Below, one piece after another: positions 1 through 9,668 of a DNA stretch of 64,000 bases (within the stretch, counting starts at the first letter, position 1; the number at the start of each line of letters is the position of its first letter). A model generated the notes under the pieces. That model made no database searches. It was given only the letters and a program-made list of their open reading frames with translations, and was not told where the DNA came from. Origin of the DNA: Phycisphaerales bacterium (lineage in GTDB: Bacteria; Planctomycetota; Phycisphaerae; UBA1845; UTPLA1); NCBI GenBank assembly GCA_020639075.1, contig JACKHI010000001.1, positions 744,001 to 808,000 on the forward strand. The letters are read 5' to 3'. A program made the position numbers and the translations under genes.

Positions 1-1
1 C

Positions 2-2326
2 GGCGCTCGCGCGCCGGACGCAGGCGATGTCCGCCAATTGCTCGATGTCCGCGGCTACTCGATACAACGCGAATTGCATCGCGGTGGTCAGGGCGTCGTT
101 TTTGAGGCAGAGCAACGCTCGACCGGCCGAAGCGTCGCAATCAAGGTTCTACACGACTTGGACGCGGCCGACCTGCGCGTCACGGCGCGCTTCGAGCGCG
201 AGGCTCGCATTCTCGCAATGATCGACCATTCCAATGTCGTGAAGGTGATCGACACGGGCGTCGTTGCGGGGCGTCGATATATCGCAATGGACCTGATCCA
301 CGGCATGCCTTGGACTCAATACGAGTGCTCGGGGCGTCAGGGCCTCGCCGATTCTGCATCGCCCGATCATTCCGGAAATCGCGGGACCGCAAATGTGCGC
401 CTGAGTCTCGAACGCTTCGCTACGATTTGCGACGCAATCAACGCCGCGCACCTGCGCGGTGTTATTCATCGTGATCTCAAACCCGGCAATATCCTGATCG
501 ATACCGAAGGTCGCCCGCATGTGCTCGACTTCGGTCTCGCCAAACTGACGGACATCGCCGACGCCGAAGTCGTCTCAATGACGCGCGAAGGGCAGTTCGT
601 CGGATCCCTGCCTTGGGCAAGCCCCGAACAAGCGTCAGGCAACGCCGAACTCCTGGACGTGCGTAGCGACATCTATTCGCTTGGCGTCGTGCTGTACCAG
701 GTATTAACGGGGCACTTTCCCTATGAAGTGAATGGCGCCTGGCGCGACGTGGCGCAGACAATCATGGATTCACCGCCCGTGCGACCTCGTACACTCCGGT
801 CGGACTTGGACCTCGATGTCGAGAAGATCGTCATGAAATGCCTCGCCAAGCCCCAGGAAGAACGATATCAATCGGCCGGACAACTTGCCGAGGATGTTCG
901 CCGGTATCTCGCCGGCGAGCCTGTCGCCGCTCGCGGCGGCGGCACAATCTACATTCTTCGGCGCCTGGCTCGAAAGCACCGCGTCGCCGTCACCGTCGCA
1001 CTCAGCTTCTTCCTGCTGATCGTTGTCGCCGCAATCACAACAACGACGCTGTACCAGTCACAACGAATCGCTGCGGCAAAGGCCGACGACGCCAGAAAAC
1101 TCGCGGACGAAGCCCGCGAAACGGCGGAAGAGGCCCGGCATCGAGCTGAACTCGAAGCCGAAAAGGCAACGGCCGTCGAAGCGTTTCTTCGGGGAGTTCT
1201 CTCCGGTGCCGACCCGCGACGTATGGGAAAGGACATCACAGTCGCGGAGTTGCTCGATCGTGCATCTCAATCAACGGAGTATTTCGCAGTCGTCAAGGAC
1301 AAGCCGCTCGTTGAGGCCGCCGTGCGACAGGCGATGGGAGAGACATACTGTGGTCTCGGCATGGCGCAAATGGGAGAGCGCGAGTTTCGAGCCGCACTCG
1401 AACTCATGCTCGCGGACAATCCCGGAGTGTCGGACGACGCGATCATGACGATGCACACCTTGGCGACGTCGCTATGGATGCAGGGGAAATTCTCAGAGGC
1501 GCAAGAGATCATCGAAAAAGCACTGGCAGCCCGGAACATCAACGACTCAACACCGATCGACAGTGAACAGACGGCGGAACTGCTTAGCCTCTACAACGTC
1601 ATTCTGGGTGCCCAGGGCAACTACACGAATATGGTCCCCATCGCCCGGAAGCGACTCGACTACTACGCTCGCGCCTTCGGCAAATCTGACTGGCGCACCG
1701 TTTATGCAATGAACGATTTCGCCTGCGCACTCGCCGAAGTCGGACAATTCAACGACGCCGCCGACTTGCACCGCGAAGCATGGGGCCTCGCCCGCGACGC
1801 AAAGGGGGCGGACGACCCGATCACATTGCAGATTGCCTTCAACCTCATCAACGAATTGATTGAACTAAGGCAATTGGACGACGTCGGGACAATGATACAC
1901 GACGTGTTGGAGGCCCGACGACGAACGCTACCCGCCGATCATCCGGCGATCATCGAGTCCCTGGTCCAACTCGCCGAGTATTGCGGCGCTAAAAAAGACT
2001 ATGCATGCGCACGCGAAGCGGCCGAAGAAGTTCTTGAGCTTCAACTCAACTCCCTCGGCGCCGACCATTGGAAAACCGCCGCTGCACGCGTTCGTCTCGC
2101 CAGTGTCGACGTCCACGACGAACGCTTCGAGGACGCAGAAAGCGAACTGCAAAGCGCTTTCGAGTCTCTCAAGAGCAGCTGGTGCGAGCACCGACAACTG
2201 GCCGAAGCCATCGGCGAGCTCCTTCGGTCCCTCTACGGGAAATGGGGCAGACCCGACGAACTCAGTCGATGGGAATCGTCGATTCAGGCCATCGACTGCG
2301 GTCCGGCCTCGCCGAACGGCGAATAA
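2..2326 (+). CDS. Ser/Thr protein kinase with C-terminal TPR repeats, 5' truncated by window edge
   Basis: Membrane-anchored eukaryotic-type kinase. Counting from the in-frame TTG at 38, the glycine-rich loop (RGGQGVVFEA) is at residues 15-24, the ATP-binding Lys of VAIK at 36, the catalytic HRDLKPGN at about 144 and DFG at about 164. The activation segment ends in PWASPEQA. One hydrophobic segment (about 318-342) precedes an Ala/Glu-rich coiled coil and then TPR-like helical pairs to the C-terminus, so the kinase is probably cytoplasmic and the TPRs external. The frame is open to the left edge (GARAPDAGDVRQ before the TTG), so the true start is probably outside the window. Architecture and activation-loop wording closely match the kinase at 46959-49664. 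Kinase function is firm; targets are unknown. Confidence 0.93.
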   Translation, partial: GARAPDAGDVRQLLDVRGYSIQRELHRGGQGVVFEAEQRSTGRSVAIKVLHDLDAADLRVTARFEREARILAMIDHSNVVKVIDTGVVAGRRYIAMDLIHGMPWTQYECSGRQGLADSASPDHSGNRGTANVRLSLERFATICDAINAAHLRGVIHRDLKPGNILIDTEGRPHVLDFGLAKLTDIADAEVVSMTREGQFVGSLPWASPEQASGNAELLDVRSDIYSLGVVLYQVLTGHFPYEVNGAWRDVAQTIMDSPPVRPRTLRSDLDLDVEKIVMKCLAKPQEERYQSAGQLAEDVRRYLAGEPVAARGGGTIYILRRLARKHRVAVTVALSFFLLIVVAAITTTTLYQSQRIAAAKADDARKLADEARETAEEARHRAELEAEKATAVEAFLRGVLSGADPRRMGKDITVAELLDRASQSTEYFAVVKDKPLVEAAVRQAMGETYCGLGMAQMGEREFRAALELMLADNPGVSDDAIMTMHTLATSLWMQGKFSEAQEIIEKALAARNINDSTPIDSEQTAELLSLYNVILGAQGNYTNMVPIARKRLDYYARAFGKSDWRTVYAMNDFACALAEVGQFNDAADLHREAWGLARDAKGADDPITLQIAFNLINELIELRQLDDVGTMIHDVLEARRRTLPADHPAIIESLVQLAEYCGAKKDYACAREAAEEVLELQLNSLGADHWKTAAARVRLASVDVHDERFEDAESELQSAFESLKSSWCEHRQLAEAIGELLRSLYGKWGRPDELSRWESSIQAIDCGPASPNGE

Positions 2327-2470
2327 CCCACTTCCCGCCGCGCCCGCCGCCCCGTTTCTCATTCCTCCCAAAAAACTGGCGTCCCAAAGGCGGCGCGCTT
2401 CCCGGATTCCGCTGACTTCCCTGATGACTCCGATTCGGCGAGGTTCGCCGATCGAAAGTCTGCCTCGCAA

Positions 2471-2476
2471 AAGGAG
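2471..2476 (+). promoter_or_regulatory. Ribosome binding site of the lipoprotein gene
   Basis: AAGGAG, 8 nt before ATG 2485. It favours this ATG over the GTG just upstream at 2482. Confidence 0.7.
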
Positions 2477-2484
2477 CGTGCGTG

Positions 2485-4206
2485 ATGCAATCTAGAAATC
2501 TACCGGGATCGCTCGGCATTCTGGCGATGACGATGGTCAGTCTGATGCTGGCGGGATGCCAGACGATGCCGGATCCCATGGACAACGCCGGCAATTCGAA
2601 TTCCAACAACAATGGCAACGACAACACCGCGACGGACCCGAACGACCCTGGAGCGTCTCCGATACAACTAACTTCCAACAGCATCACAAAGGCGGACGGC
2701 GGCGAACGAAGCGATCCCGAAGGCGTTGCTGCGAAATCAAAGGTCACGGAACTGACATGGAAGGACGCCCGCGGCGCCGACCGCACGATGACGCTCGGCG
2801 GGTATCTCTATCAGTACGACTTCTCCTTCGACGACAACCAGAACATCATTCAACGCAGCGTGAACGACGACGCCTGGGGTCACGAGGGATTCGGCTACGT
2901 CGTCTCGCACAACGATTCCAACGGCAATTCACCGATCGGAAAGGCAAACGCGCCGACCAATGTATCGACCACGATCTTCGCCGGCGGTCATCACGCCATC
3001 CATCGAGTCGAACTTCTCTACGATCGCGATAAGGAAGGCGGCGGCATGGGCATCAAGATCCCCGTCGTGATCGAGTGGTTCGTGGCGACTGGGCGCGACC
3101 ATCCCGTCTGGGCCGTCAACTGGAAGCTCAGCGAGATCATCAATCCGAACAATGTCAATTTCTCGACCTATCGCATGGACTCTCGAGGTCCGTACGGATC
3201 GCTTAACTTCGACGGCGCCGCGACGCGAAACGCCGGAGACGCAATCGGAGGCGTCGCGTGGGGCGATGCCGGATTCCGATTCGAGACGACAGACGCGCAG
3301 CTCACGATGATGTCACCGTGGACCTACAACGCCGTGAACATCGTGAACTTCACGCGAAGCTGGACGGCAAACGTCAACGCCGAAATGGGAATCGTTCAGA
3401 CGCGTACGAACGACAAGACAATGGGCTATCCTGATCGAGTCGACGGACGCGAACGCGGCAAGACATCGGCAGTCGCGTTTGCCGACAAGGGCGACTGCAA
3501 CGGATTCGGTGACGCACGCGCCTATACGATGCCGTGCGTCAACGGATGGCCGTATCAGCTCATGAACTTCGATTGGGATCCCGGCACCGGCAAACCGCTG
3601 ACGGAGGCCACAGGCACCAAGATCATCGCTTGGGGAACGCCGTACGGATTCCTTGGCGCCGACAGCTTCACCGGTATGGACGGCGCGACGGCCGACGGCC
3701 GCGGCGATCGATCGTACTCGACGTTCATCGTGCTCGGCCCGAAGAGCAGATTCAATGCCGCAAGCGGGAAGTTCGACCTTGAGGGTGATGTCATGGAGTC
3801 CATCGCTGAAGTCGAGGCCCTTTCGTCGGCGACAATTTCAAACGTAACAACAGGTACGCTCGTCACGCAGCGACCTGTCGGACCGGGCTCGGACGAAATG
3901 AAGACCGTTGCCAACGGTTATGACGACACATACGCTGCCTATTTCCTCACGGCGGATTCGGATCGCGCCGCGTTCACCTTCACGCCGGCGGCCGGCAAAC
4001 CAATCGCGAATCCCATCTTCGTCATCCGCGACTACAAGGCGGATCGACTGCCCAAAGTGACTGTCGATAATGCCGACGTTACAGTCAACAATGGCGCCGA
4101 CGATTCGGGTACGTTTGTTTCGATCGATCGCGTGAACCACGAACTCTGGATCACGCTTAATCGTGACGTCTCCGCGGCCACGTCGATCGTCGTCGCCGCC
4201 GAATGA
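2485..4206 (+). CDS. Large lipoprotein of unknown function
   Basis: Lipoprotein of about 573 aa. The signal peptide ends in a lipobox LAGC, followed by a low-complexity Asn/Asp/Gly linker (NSNSNNNGND), then a soluble domain rich in aromatic residues and beta-type sequence. I do not recognise the family. A repeated theme is WFVATGRDHPVWAVNW plus Gly-rich turns, suggesting a beta-sandwich, but no catalytic motif is obvious. GTG at 2482 and ATG at 2485 are adjacent starts. I chose ATG because AAGGAG at 2471-2476 sits 8 nt before it. It lies 158 bp after the kinase gene and ends before a strong terminator, so it may be cotranscribed with the kinase. It is probably anchored in a membrane facing the periplasm or exterior. 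Confidence 0.85.
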   Translation: MQSRNLPGSLGILAMTMVSLMLAGCQTMPDPMDNAGNSNSNNNGNDNTATDPNDPGASPIQLTSNSITKADGGERSDPEGVAAKSKVTELTWKDARGADRTMTLGGYLYQYDFSFDDNQNIIQRSVNDDAWGHEGFGYVVSHNDSNGNSPIGKANAPTNVSTTIFAGGHHAIHRVELLYDRDKEGGGMGIKIPVVIEWFVATGRDHPVWAVNWKLSEIINPNNVNFSTYRMDSRGPYGSLNFDGAATRNAGDAIGGVAWGDAGFRFETTDAQLTMMSPWTYNAVNIVNFTRSWTANVNAEMGIVQTRTNDKTMGYPDRVDGRERGKTSAVAFADKGDCNGFGDARAYTMPCVNGWPYQLMNFDWDPGTGKPLTEATGTKIIAWGTPYGFLGADSFTGMDGATADGRGDRSYSTFIVLGPKSRFNAASGKFDLEGDVMESIAEVEALSSATISNVTTGTLVTQRPVGPGSDEMKTVANGYDDTYAAYFLTADSDRAAFTFTPAAGKPIANPIFVIRDYKADRLPKVTVDNADVTVNNGADDSGTFVSIDRVNHELWITLNRDVSAATSIVVAAE

Positions 4207-4553
4207 TCGTCGACGCCCGGCACGCCCCTCCGTGGCGAATCAGGAAAGGCAACAAAGGTAGATTCCAGGCAGGCGCCGACGTTTCTCCAACGTCGGCGCC
4301 TTTTGCTGTTTCTCGAATCAGTCGGCGGCTCCGCACAAACAGCCTGTCGAGGCGGCCCGTGTCGCCGCGGCCGGCTTCGATTGCCGCAATGTCGTCGCTG
4401 GATAGAATGCGGCGCAACGCGGAAGTAGGAAAGCCGCAGGGTGAATCGCTCTCGCCGGCCCACGACGGGCAATGCAGGCAGAGTGAGATCGAGCGATATT
4501 CCACGTTTGACTATCGTAACTGCCTTGATTGATACGCGGCACGGAGTCCCTGC
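4207..4553 (+). other. Intergenic region between lipoprotein and ABC transporter genes
   Basis: 347 bp with no credible gene. It holds the terminator at 4272-4310. Near its end is a weak promoter-like pair, TTGACT (4507-4512) and TGATAC (4530-4535), 17 nt apart and 18 nt before the ABC ATPase start. The -10 match is poor, so the promoter is only a suggestion. Confidence 0.5.
4272..4310 (+). terminator. Intrinsic terminator after the lipoprotein gene
   Basis: A perfect 12-bp stem (GGCGCCGACGTT / AACGTCGGCGCC) with a 5-nt loop, followed by TTTTGCTGTTT. It sits 65 bp after the lipoprotein stop. This is the best-formed terminator in the left part of the window. Confidence 0.88.
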
Positions 4554-5453
4554 ATGAACGCCGTTGAAATGTCCGGAGTCACGAAGACGTTTGGCGCGAT
4601 CACCGCCGTAAACGAACTTTCGCTGACCGTTCCGACAGGAAGCGTCTACGGATTCATCGGACCGAACGGTTCCGGGAAGACCACGACAATCCGAATGATC
4701 ATGCGCATCTTCTACCCGGATCGCGGAGACATCCGCGTCTTCGGCCAGGCGCACTCGACCGCCGCGACGGATCGGATCGGCTATCTTCCGGAAGAACGCG
4801 GTCTCTACAAAAAGATGAAGGTTCACGACGTCCTTTCCTTCTATGCGCGATTGAAGGGTATCAATAACCCGAAATCCGACATTGATTCATGGCTTGCCAA
4901 AATGGGCCTGTCGGACTGGGGCGGCAGGCGAGTGGAAACGCTGTCGAAGGGAATGGCGCAGAAAGTGCAGTTCATCGGCGCCGTGGTGTCGCGGCCCGAA
5001 CTCGTCATCCTCGATGAACCGTTCAGCGGTCTGGATCCTGTCAATCTCGACGTGCTGAGAGACGCGATCCTCGGCCTCAAACGACAGGGTTCGACAGTCA
5101 TATTTTCCACCCATGACATGAGCGCCGCCGAGAAAATGTGCGACCAGATTTTCATGATCTACAAGGGCCGGAAGGTCCTCGACGGCACGCTCGCGTCCAT
5201 CCAGGACCAGTACGGAAGCGACACGATTCGATTGCGGCTGGACGATTCAAGCTGCGTCTCCTCGCTGAAGGGAGTCGATCGCGTCGCCGACTTCGGCAAT
5301 TACCAGGAGGTCCGGCTCACCAACGGCACGGATCCGCAGCAGGTGCTGACGGCCCTGGCGAGTCGAACGCGCATCGGCCTGTTCGAAGTCGCACGTCCTT
5401 CCCTGCATGACATTTTCGTCCGCATCGCCGGTCCGGAGGCGCAAGCATCATGA
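4554..5453 (+). CDS. ABC transporter ATP-binding protein (NatA-like)
   Basis: Cytoplasmic ATPase of a two-component ABC-2 type exporter, 299 aa. Walker A is GPNGSGKTT (about 36-44), the signature LSKGMAQ precedes Walker B LVILDEP, and the switch His is in FSTHDMS. The last ~80 residues match the extra C-terminal domain common in NatA/YhaQ-type ATPases. Its stop overlaps the permease start by 4 bp (ATGA), so the two are translationally coupled and presumably form one complex. The NatAB family exports sodium or other small molecules, but the substrate cannot be told from sequence. Start ATG 4554 fits the family length. Confidence 0.94.
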   Translation: MNAVEMSGVTKTFGAITAVNELSLTVPTGSVYGFIGPNGSGKTTTIRMIMRIFYPDRGDIRVFGQAHSTAATDRIGYLPEERGLYKKMKVHDVLSFYARLKGINNPKSDIDSWLAKMGLSDWGGRRVETLSKGMAQKVQFIGAVVSRPELVILDEPFSGLDPVNLDVLRDAILGLKRQGSTVIFSTHDMSAAEKMCDQIFMIYKGRKVLDGTLASIQDQYGSDTIRLRLDDSSCVSSLKGVDRVADFGNYQEVRLTNGTDPQQVLTALASRTRIGLFEVARPSLHDIFVRIAGPEAQAS

Positions 5454-6757
5454 ACAAAGTCCTCGTCGTCTTCCAACGGGAATACCTGGCGCAGGTGCGA
5501 AGCAAGTCGTTCCTCGTCACACTCATCATGATGCCGCTCCTGATGGCGGGCAGTATTCTCGTTCAGAGTCTCGTCGGCGACGGCGTCGACACGAAGGACC
5601 GTTCGATCGCCATCGTCGATCGAACGGGAGTTCTCTTCGATTCGCTCAAGGCGCAGGCGGATGCCCGGAATGCGAAGGACGTGGACGACGAGAACGGCAA
5701 GCGCATTCGTCCGCGTTTCCTGCTGACGTCGATCGAGCCCGCCGCGGACGCCACAAAGCAGGAACTCGATCTCTCGAAGCGCGTGAAGAACAAACAGCTC
5801 TTCGCATTCGTCGAGATCGGCGCCAACCTCACGGGAAGTCAACCGAGCAAGGACGGCGACTTCGTTCGGTATTACTCCGACAGCCCGACAGACCGGGAAT
5901 TCGTTCGCTGGCTTTACGCGCCGCTCAATCAACTTGCGCTCTCCAAACGATTCGAGGAGGCGAACCTCTCGATGAACGTCGTCGAGGGGGCGATCCGCCC
6001 CATCGATGTCAGCAACCTGGGACTCGTGACTGTCGACGAGACCGGCAAGATCAAGGACGCCGAAGAGGCCGATCGATTGACGACGTTTCTGGTTCCGTAT
6101 GGTTTCTGCATGCTCATGTTCATGAGCGTCATGGTGAGCGGACCGCAGATGATGCAGAACATCATCGAGGAGAAGATGCAGCGGATCGCCGAAGTGCTGA
6201 TCGGCTCGATACCGCCGTTCCAGTTGATGCTGGGCAAGCTTCTCGGTGTCATGGCCGTTTCACTCACACTCATCGGGCTGTACCTCGCGGGCGGTTACGT
6301 CGTCGCCGACTACTACGACAAATCGGACCTGCTCCCGCTGTCGCAGGTCGTGTGGATGCTTGTGTACGGGCTCATCGCGATGCTCATGTTCGGATCGATC
6401 TTCAGTGCGATCGGTGCGGCATGCTCGGAGATCAAAGACGCGCAAAGCCTGATGATGCCCGTCATGATCGTCGTCGTCCTTCCCCTGATGTTGATCGTGC
6501 CTGTCATCCAGGCGCCGAACAGTCCACTCGCGACGTGGATCTCGTTCTTCCCGCCGGCGACGCCGATGATCATGGTCACACGTCTCGCCGTGCCGCCCGG
6601 CATTCCGCTCTGGCAACCGATTGCGGGCATCCCGCTCGTGCTGGTTTTCAGCGTCCTCTGCGTCTTCGCGGCAGGCCGCGTGTTCCGCATCGGTCTTCTC
6701 TCGCAGGGCAAGGCGCCGAAGCTGGGCGAGCTGATGACTTGGGTCGTTCGCGGTTGA
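5450..6757 (+). CDS. ABC-2 type transporter permease (NatB/YhaP-like)
   Basis: Inner-membrane permease partner of the ATPase directly upstream, 435 aa. There is one N-terminal hydrophobic segment (about 22-42), a large soluble loop of ~150 residues, then a cluster of about five membrane segments from residue ~215 on (LVPYGFCMLMFMSVMV; LLGVMAVSLTLIGLYL; VVWMLVYGLIAMLMFG; VMIVVVLPLMLIVPVI; IPLVLVFSVLCVFAAG). The EKMQRIAEVLIGS segment before the second helix cluster is typical of this family. Coupled translation through the ATGA overlap. Substrate unknown. Confidence 0.93.
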   Translation: MNKVLVVFQREYLAQVRSKSFLVTLIMMPLLMAGSILVQSLVGDGVDTKDRSIAIVDRTGVLFDSLKAQADARNAKDVDDENGKRIRPRFLLTSIEPAADATKQELDLSKRVKNKQLFAFVEIGANLTGSQPSKDGDFVRYYSDSPTDREFVRWLYAPLNQLALSKRFEEANLSMNVVEGAIRPIDVSNLGLVTVDETGKIKDAEEADRLTTFLVPYGFCMLMFMSVMVSGPQMMQNIIEEKMQRIAEVLIGSIPPFQLMLGKLLGVMAVSLTLIGLYLAGGYVVADYYDKSDLLPLSQVVWMLVYGLIAMLMFGSIFSAIGAACSEIKDAQSLMMPVMIVVVLPLMLIVPVIQAPNSPLATWISFFPPATPMIMVTRLAVPPGIPLWQPIAGIPLVLVFSVLCVFAAGRVFRIGLLSQGKAPKLGELMTWVVRG

Positions 6758-7190
6758 TGGCTGTGCCGTGATCGCGTCGTGCTAACTTTCTGATGATTTT
6801 TCTTTTTTTCCGGCCGAGACTCGATGGCGCGCGTGCCTCGCGTTGTCCGCTGTCGTCGTTTCATGCGTCACACGTGCAAATCCGTTTGCACGGCTTAACT
6901 CCATTCGTTGTCCTGCGTTGCGCCCTTTTGCGGCTGTTTTGCACACGCGCTTGCCCCCCGCAAAATGGCGCAAAATCTGCAAACACGACTTGGGACCTCC
7001 GTTTCCGCATCGAGCGGGCCGGGAGTCCGCGCGCCACTTCATGTGCCTGATCGGCGCTTCGTGGGAGATGGCGCACTCGGCCCCTCTCGGCCGACACGAC
7101 TTTGGTTTTCAAGTTGACTTGATATCCCGCAGAATGCGCCGGTTTCGATTCTGCGCAAGCGAAGTGGCGCCCGCGCATGGCGCCGTCGAA
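6758..7190 (+). other. Convergent intergenic region with hairpins
   Basis: 433 bp between the ABC permease (+) and the pilin-like gene (-). No frame shows convincing protein features. A T-rich run (about 6790-6807) follows the permease and may be part of a termination region. Two hairpins are clear: CGTGCAAA/TTTGCACG (6873-6892, 4-nt loop) and CGCAGAAT/ATTCTGCG (7128-7155, 12-nt loop). Neither has a following T run, so they are not standard terminators. Confidence 0.5.
6873..6892. repeat. Perfect 8-bp inverted repeat
   Basis: CGTGCAAA-TCCG-TTTGCACG. It forms a tight tetraloop hairpin in either strand. Role unknown. Confidence 0.5.
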
Positions 7191-7961
7191 TCAGGGCTCG
7201 GGCTGGTAGCTCCAGCGCCACCAGGGTTCGGTCGCCGGATCCGATGACGACAAGACGTGACCGCCGATGAAGCCGACATTCAATTTGCCGCGATGCCGCT
7301 TGGACGGGAACCAGAAACTGCCGGACTCGTAGATATCGACATCCTTGTCATCGAGAATCGGCGGCGCCGTGTAGTAGGGCAACTTGTTGTTCTCAACAGC
7401 GGATCGACCATCGACATCGATCAAGAGAGGTACATTGGGCTGCTGCAGGATCGATGGCGTCAAGACAGCTGCGGCGGGAAACGGATTTCCGTTGTGGTAG
7501 AAGGTGCGCTTTTCCAGGCGCTTGTTGAATGCCACGCTGACATTGGCCTTGGGACCGATTGCCCCCGCACTGCACGGCAGGTTGGCGCTTCGCTCAAGAA
7601 CCGAAGGACCACTCGGGCACATCAACGGCTGCTCCGACGCATCCAGCGGCATGCGATTCGTCGTGGGCGCATCCCAGTACTCGTCGATGTGATAGACGGA
7701 TTCCTGAAATTCCTCGATGAGGAACCGGTTCTCTCCGAGCTGCGACACGCCAGAGCGGCGCCCCATCCCATCGGCATCCGCAAAGAGGATGAACTCCGTC
7801 GTCACGGCCCGAAATCGCGTCTTGCACTTGAGATCGTTCGCCGTTTCGCGCCCGGCGCTCAGGGCCGGCAGGAGAATGGCCAGAATGAGCGCAATCACGG
7901 CGATGACGACAAGCAACTCCAGAAGGGTAAACCCCAAATGTCGTCTTCGATGGGTCGGCAT
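7191..7961 (-). CDS. Prepilin-type N-terminal cleavage/methylation protein
   Basis: Pilin-like protein of about 256 aa. The N-terminus has the type IV prepilin signature: short basic leader, G/FTLLELLVV cleavage site, then a hydrophobic helix (IAVIALILAILLPALS) of the kind that anchors pseudopilins. The C-terminal region has FWFPSKRHRGKLNVGFIGGHV, resembling the H-x-G-x2-N-x-x-F-x-D-G-H-V ending of planctomycete proteins that share this N-terminus, although the Asp is Gly here. It is likely processed by a prepilin peptidase and held in the membrane or exported by a type II/IV machinery. Start ATG 7961 is preferred over an upstream Met because GGAGG lies 4 nt before it. The next gene on the same strand ends 90 bp upstream. 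Confidence 0.85.
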   Translation of the reverse strand: MPTHRRRHLGFTLLELLVVIAVIALILAILLPALSAGRETANDLKCKTRFRAVTTEFILFADADGMGRRSGVSQLGENRFLIEEFQESVYHIDEYWDAPTTNRMPLDASEQPLMCPSGPSVLERSANLPCSAGAIGPKANVSVAFNKRLEKRTFYHNGNPFPAAAVLTPSILQQPNVPLLIDVDGRSAVENNKLPYYTAPPILDDKDVDIYESGSFWFPSKRHRGKLNVGFIGGHVLSSSDPATEPWWRWSYQPEP

Positions 7962-8051
7962 GAGACCTCCGCCAATTCGATGGCGCGCGAGCGAAGCCAC
8001 AAACCGGATTTTACACGAACTCGTTTGTCAAACCAACTGCCATGAACTTGG

Positions 8052-9668
8052 CTATTGCTGCAATACGAGAGCCGCGAACTCCTGTATGTCGCCGGAATCG
8101 AGGAGTCCATCGACGTTGACGTCGCCCCGCAGGATCGGGTCCTCGTTGTTGTGGGTAACTACGTAGGCTTCCGGATCGAGCAGGGCCAGGACAAAGTCGT
8201 CGATATCCTCGACATCGACAACCAGGTTGATGTCCATATCGCCCAGGACAACAACGTCGCCGCTGACGACGACGCCGTCATAGTCTTCGTCAAATACGCA
8301 AAACCCCTGAGCAAAGTCCGTCCACAGGATGCTCCCATTCGACCCGTCGCCGTCAGCGTCCAGCATCGCATTGCCGTCGTTGTGGGCGACGAACTGGTTC
8401 AGCGCCTGCGTATCCAGCGGCGTCGATACACCGTCGCCGTCAAAGTCGCCGGGCGTCGGACTCGGATAGACATCCGTCCATATGAATCGCGAACCGTCCG
8501 GCTTTGGGTTTCCATAGGGCGTCCCCATCAGAGCCGTCACGCGCCAAGCATCCGGCTCAAGATAGTCCGCCGGCGTTTCAAATTCCCAACCCGCGATCAG
8601 CTGAAATTCCGGGAGCAACCGCGTGCCGGCATCGGCGATTGTCGCACTGAATTGCAGGTCGACGAGCCCCTCTTCAACCGAATTCTGATCGTCGGGACAA
8701 CCGTCGTTGGGGGCGACATTGGTTCCCGAACCCTGCAGGCTCGCGGAGGCGGTATTCGTCAGCGGATACACAAGGGAGATCGTCGTCTGGTCGGTGTTTT
8801 CGCGATGCGTGAACAGGAGCTTGACCTCGGCTTCGTACTCTCCTTCGGCGTCGAAACACATGAGGGCGAAATCGCCGAATCCGTGGGCGCGATGCATCAA
8901 CTTGCCTTCGACGATCCACTTCTCACCGGCCTCGAATATTGCCGGGATTCCGTTCTCCCGCTCCCGCTTAACTTCTCGACTGCTGATCTCTTCGCCCAAC
9001 AGGACCCAATGAAACTCCTCGCCGCTGCGATCGACGAATGGCGGAGTTGTGACAAACCCGTCGAAAGCGAACCCGTCGCGCGCGACGCGATCGACAAACG
9101 CCGCCCCGGCTGGAATCCCACCGAATCGGGCGACGTTTCCAAGGTACCGATACTGTGGCGCGTTCAATTCGCCCCCCGTGTCGACGTTGTCGTCCATGTC
9201 GAATTCGATGAAACCGACAACGGGATTCGGCCCATATTTGAACGGGTCATAGACGGGAGAATGATCGCTCAGGCCCACCGGCCCGGGCGGATTGACCACT
9301 CCTTCAAACACCAGATCCACGCGGGCAAATCCGCCGGAATCGTCCCAACTTCCCGTGAACCTGTCGTCACTCGGATCATCCGGAGCGAACTTCCCCATGC
9401 GAATCTGCAGCAGGTCGGGCAGGCGTTGAAGTCCGGGATCGATGAATCCGTCGGCGCCGAGATCCGTCCGTCGAATCACGGCGTCTTCGGGCGCGTCGAG
9501 TATCGTGAGCGGTTGATCTCCTCGTGACGCGCCGGCGAAGAGCGTCGAAACGCCGAGCCACGCAATGACAATGTCGAAAGTGATCCGGCGTCGCCGCCCC
9601 GCAAGCACGTGACAACGACTCGACGAGCGGCCCGCAGCCCCCCCCCAGATGTCGGAATTCCGGTTCAT
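8052..9668 (-). CDS. Secreted dockerin-type protein linked to a two-component system
   Basis: Exported protein of 538 aa. The N-terminus has an Arg-rich stretch (RRRR) before a hydrophobic core (about 29-45), resembling a long signal peptide. The body (about 50-390) is a domain I do not recognise, followed by EF-hand-like Asp motifs: DFDGDGVSTPLDTQ, DADGDGSNGS and a final GDVNVDGLLDSGDI typical of planctomycete dockerin-like C-termini that bind calcium. Its ATG overlaps the stop of the NtrC-type regulator (ATGA at 9665-9668), so its translation is coupled to the regulator. This placement suggests that kinase, regulator and exoprotein form one unit. Function unknown beyond calcium binding and export. 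Confidence 0.85.
   Translation of the reverse strand: MNRNSDIWGGAAGRSSSRCHVLAGRRRRITFDIVIAWLGVSTLFAGASRGDQPLTILDAPEDAVIRRTDLGADGFIDPGLQRLPDLLQIRMGKFAPDDPSDDRFTGSWDDSGGFARVDLVFEGVVNPPGPVGLSDHSPVYDPFKYGPNPVVGFIEFDMDDNVDTGGELNAPQYRYLGNVARFGGIPAGAAFVDRVARDGFAFDGFVTTPPFVDRSGEEFHWVLLGEEISSREVKRERENGIPAIFEAGEKWIVEGKLMHRAHGFGDFALMCFDAEGEYEAEVKLLFTHRENTDQTTISLVYPLTNTASASLQGSGTNVAPNDGCPDDQNSVEEGLVDLQFSATIADAGTRLLPEFQLIAGWEFETPADYLEPDAWRVTALMGTPYGNPKPDGSRFIWTDVYPSPTPGDFDGDGVSTPLDTQALNQFVAHNDGNAMLDADGDGSNGSILWTDFAQGFCVFDEDYDGVVVSGDVVVLGDMDINLVVDVEDIDDFVLALLDPEAYVVTHNNEDPILRGDVNVDGLLDSGDIQEFAALVLQQ

Noticed and set aside
6843..7247. Possible 134-codon plus-strand gene
   Set aside because: It runs into the pilin-like gene on the other strand, has no supporting start signal, and has unstructured Pro/Arg composition.
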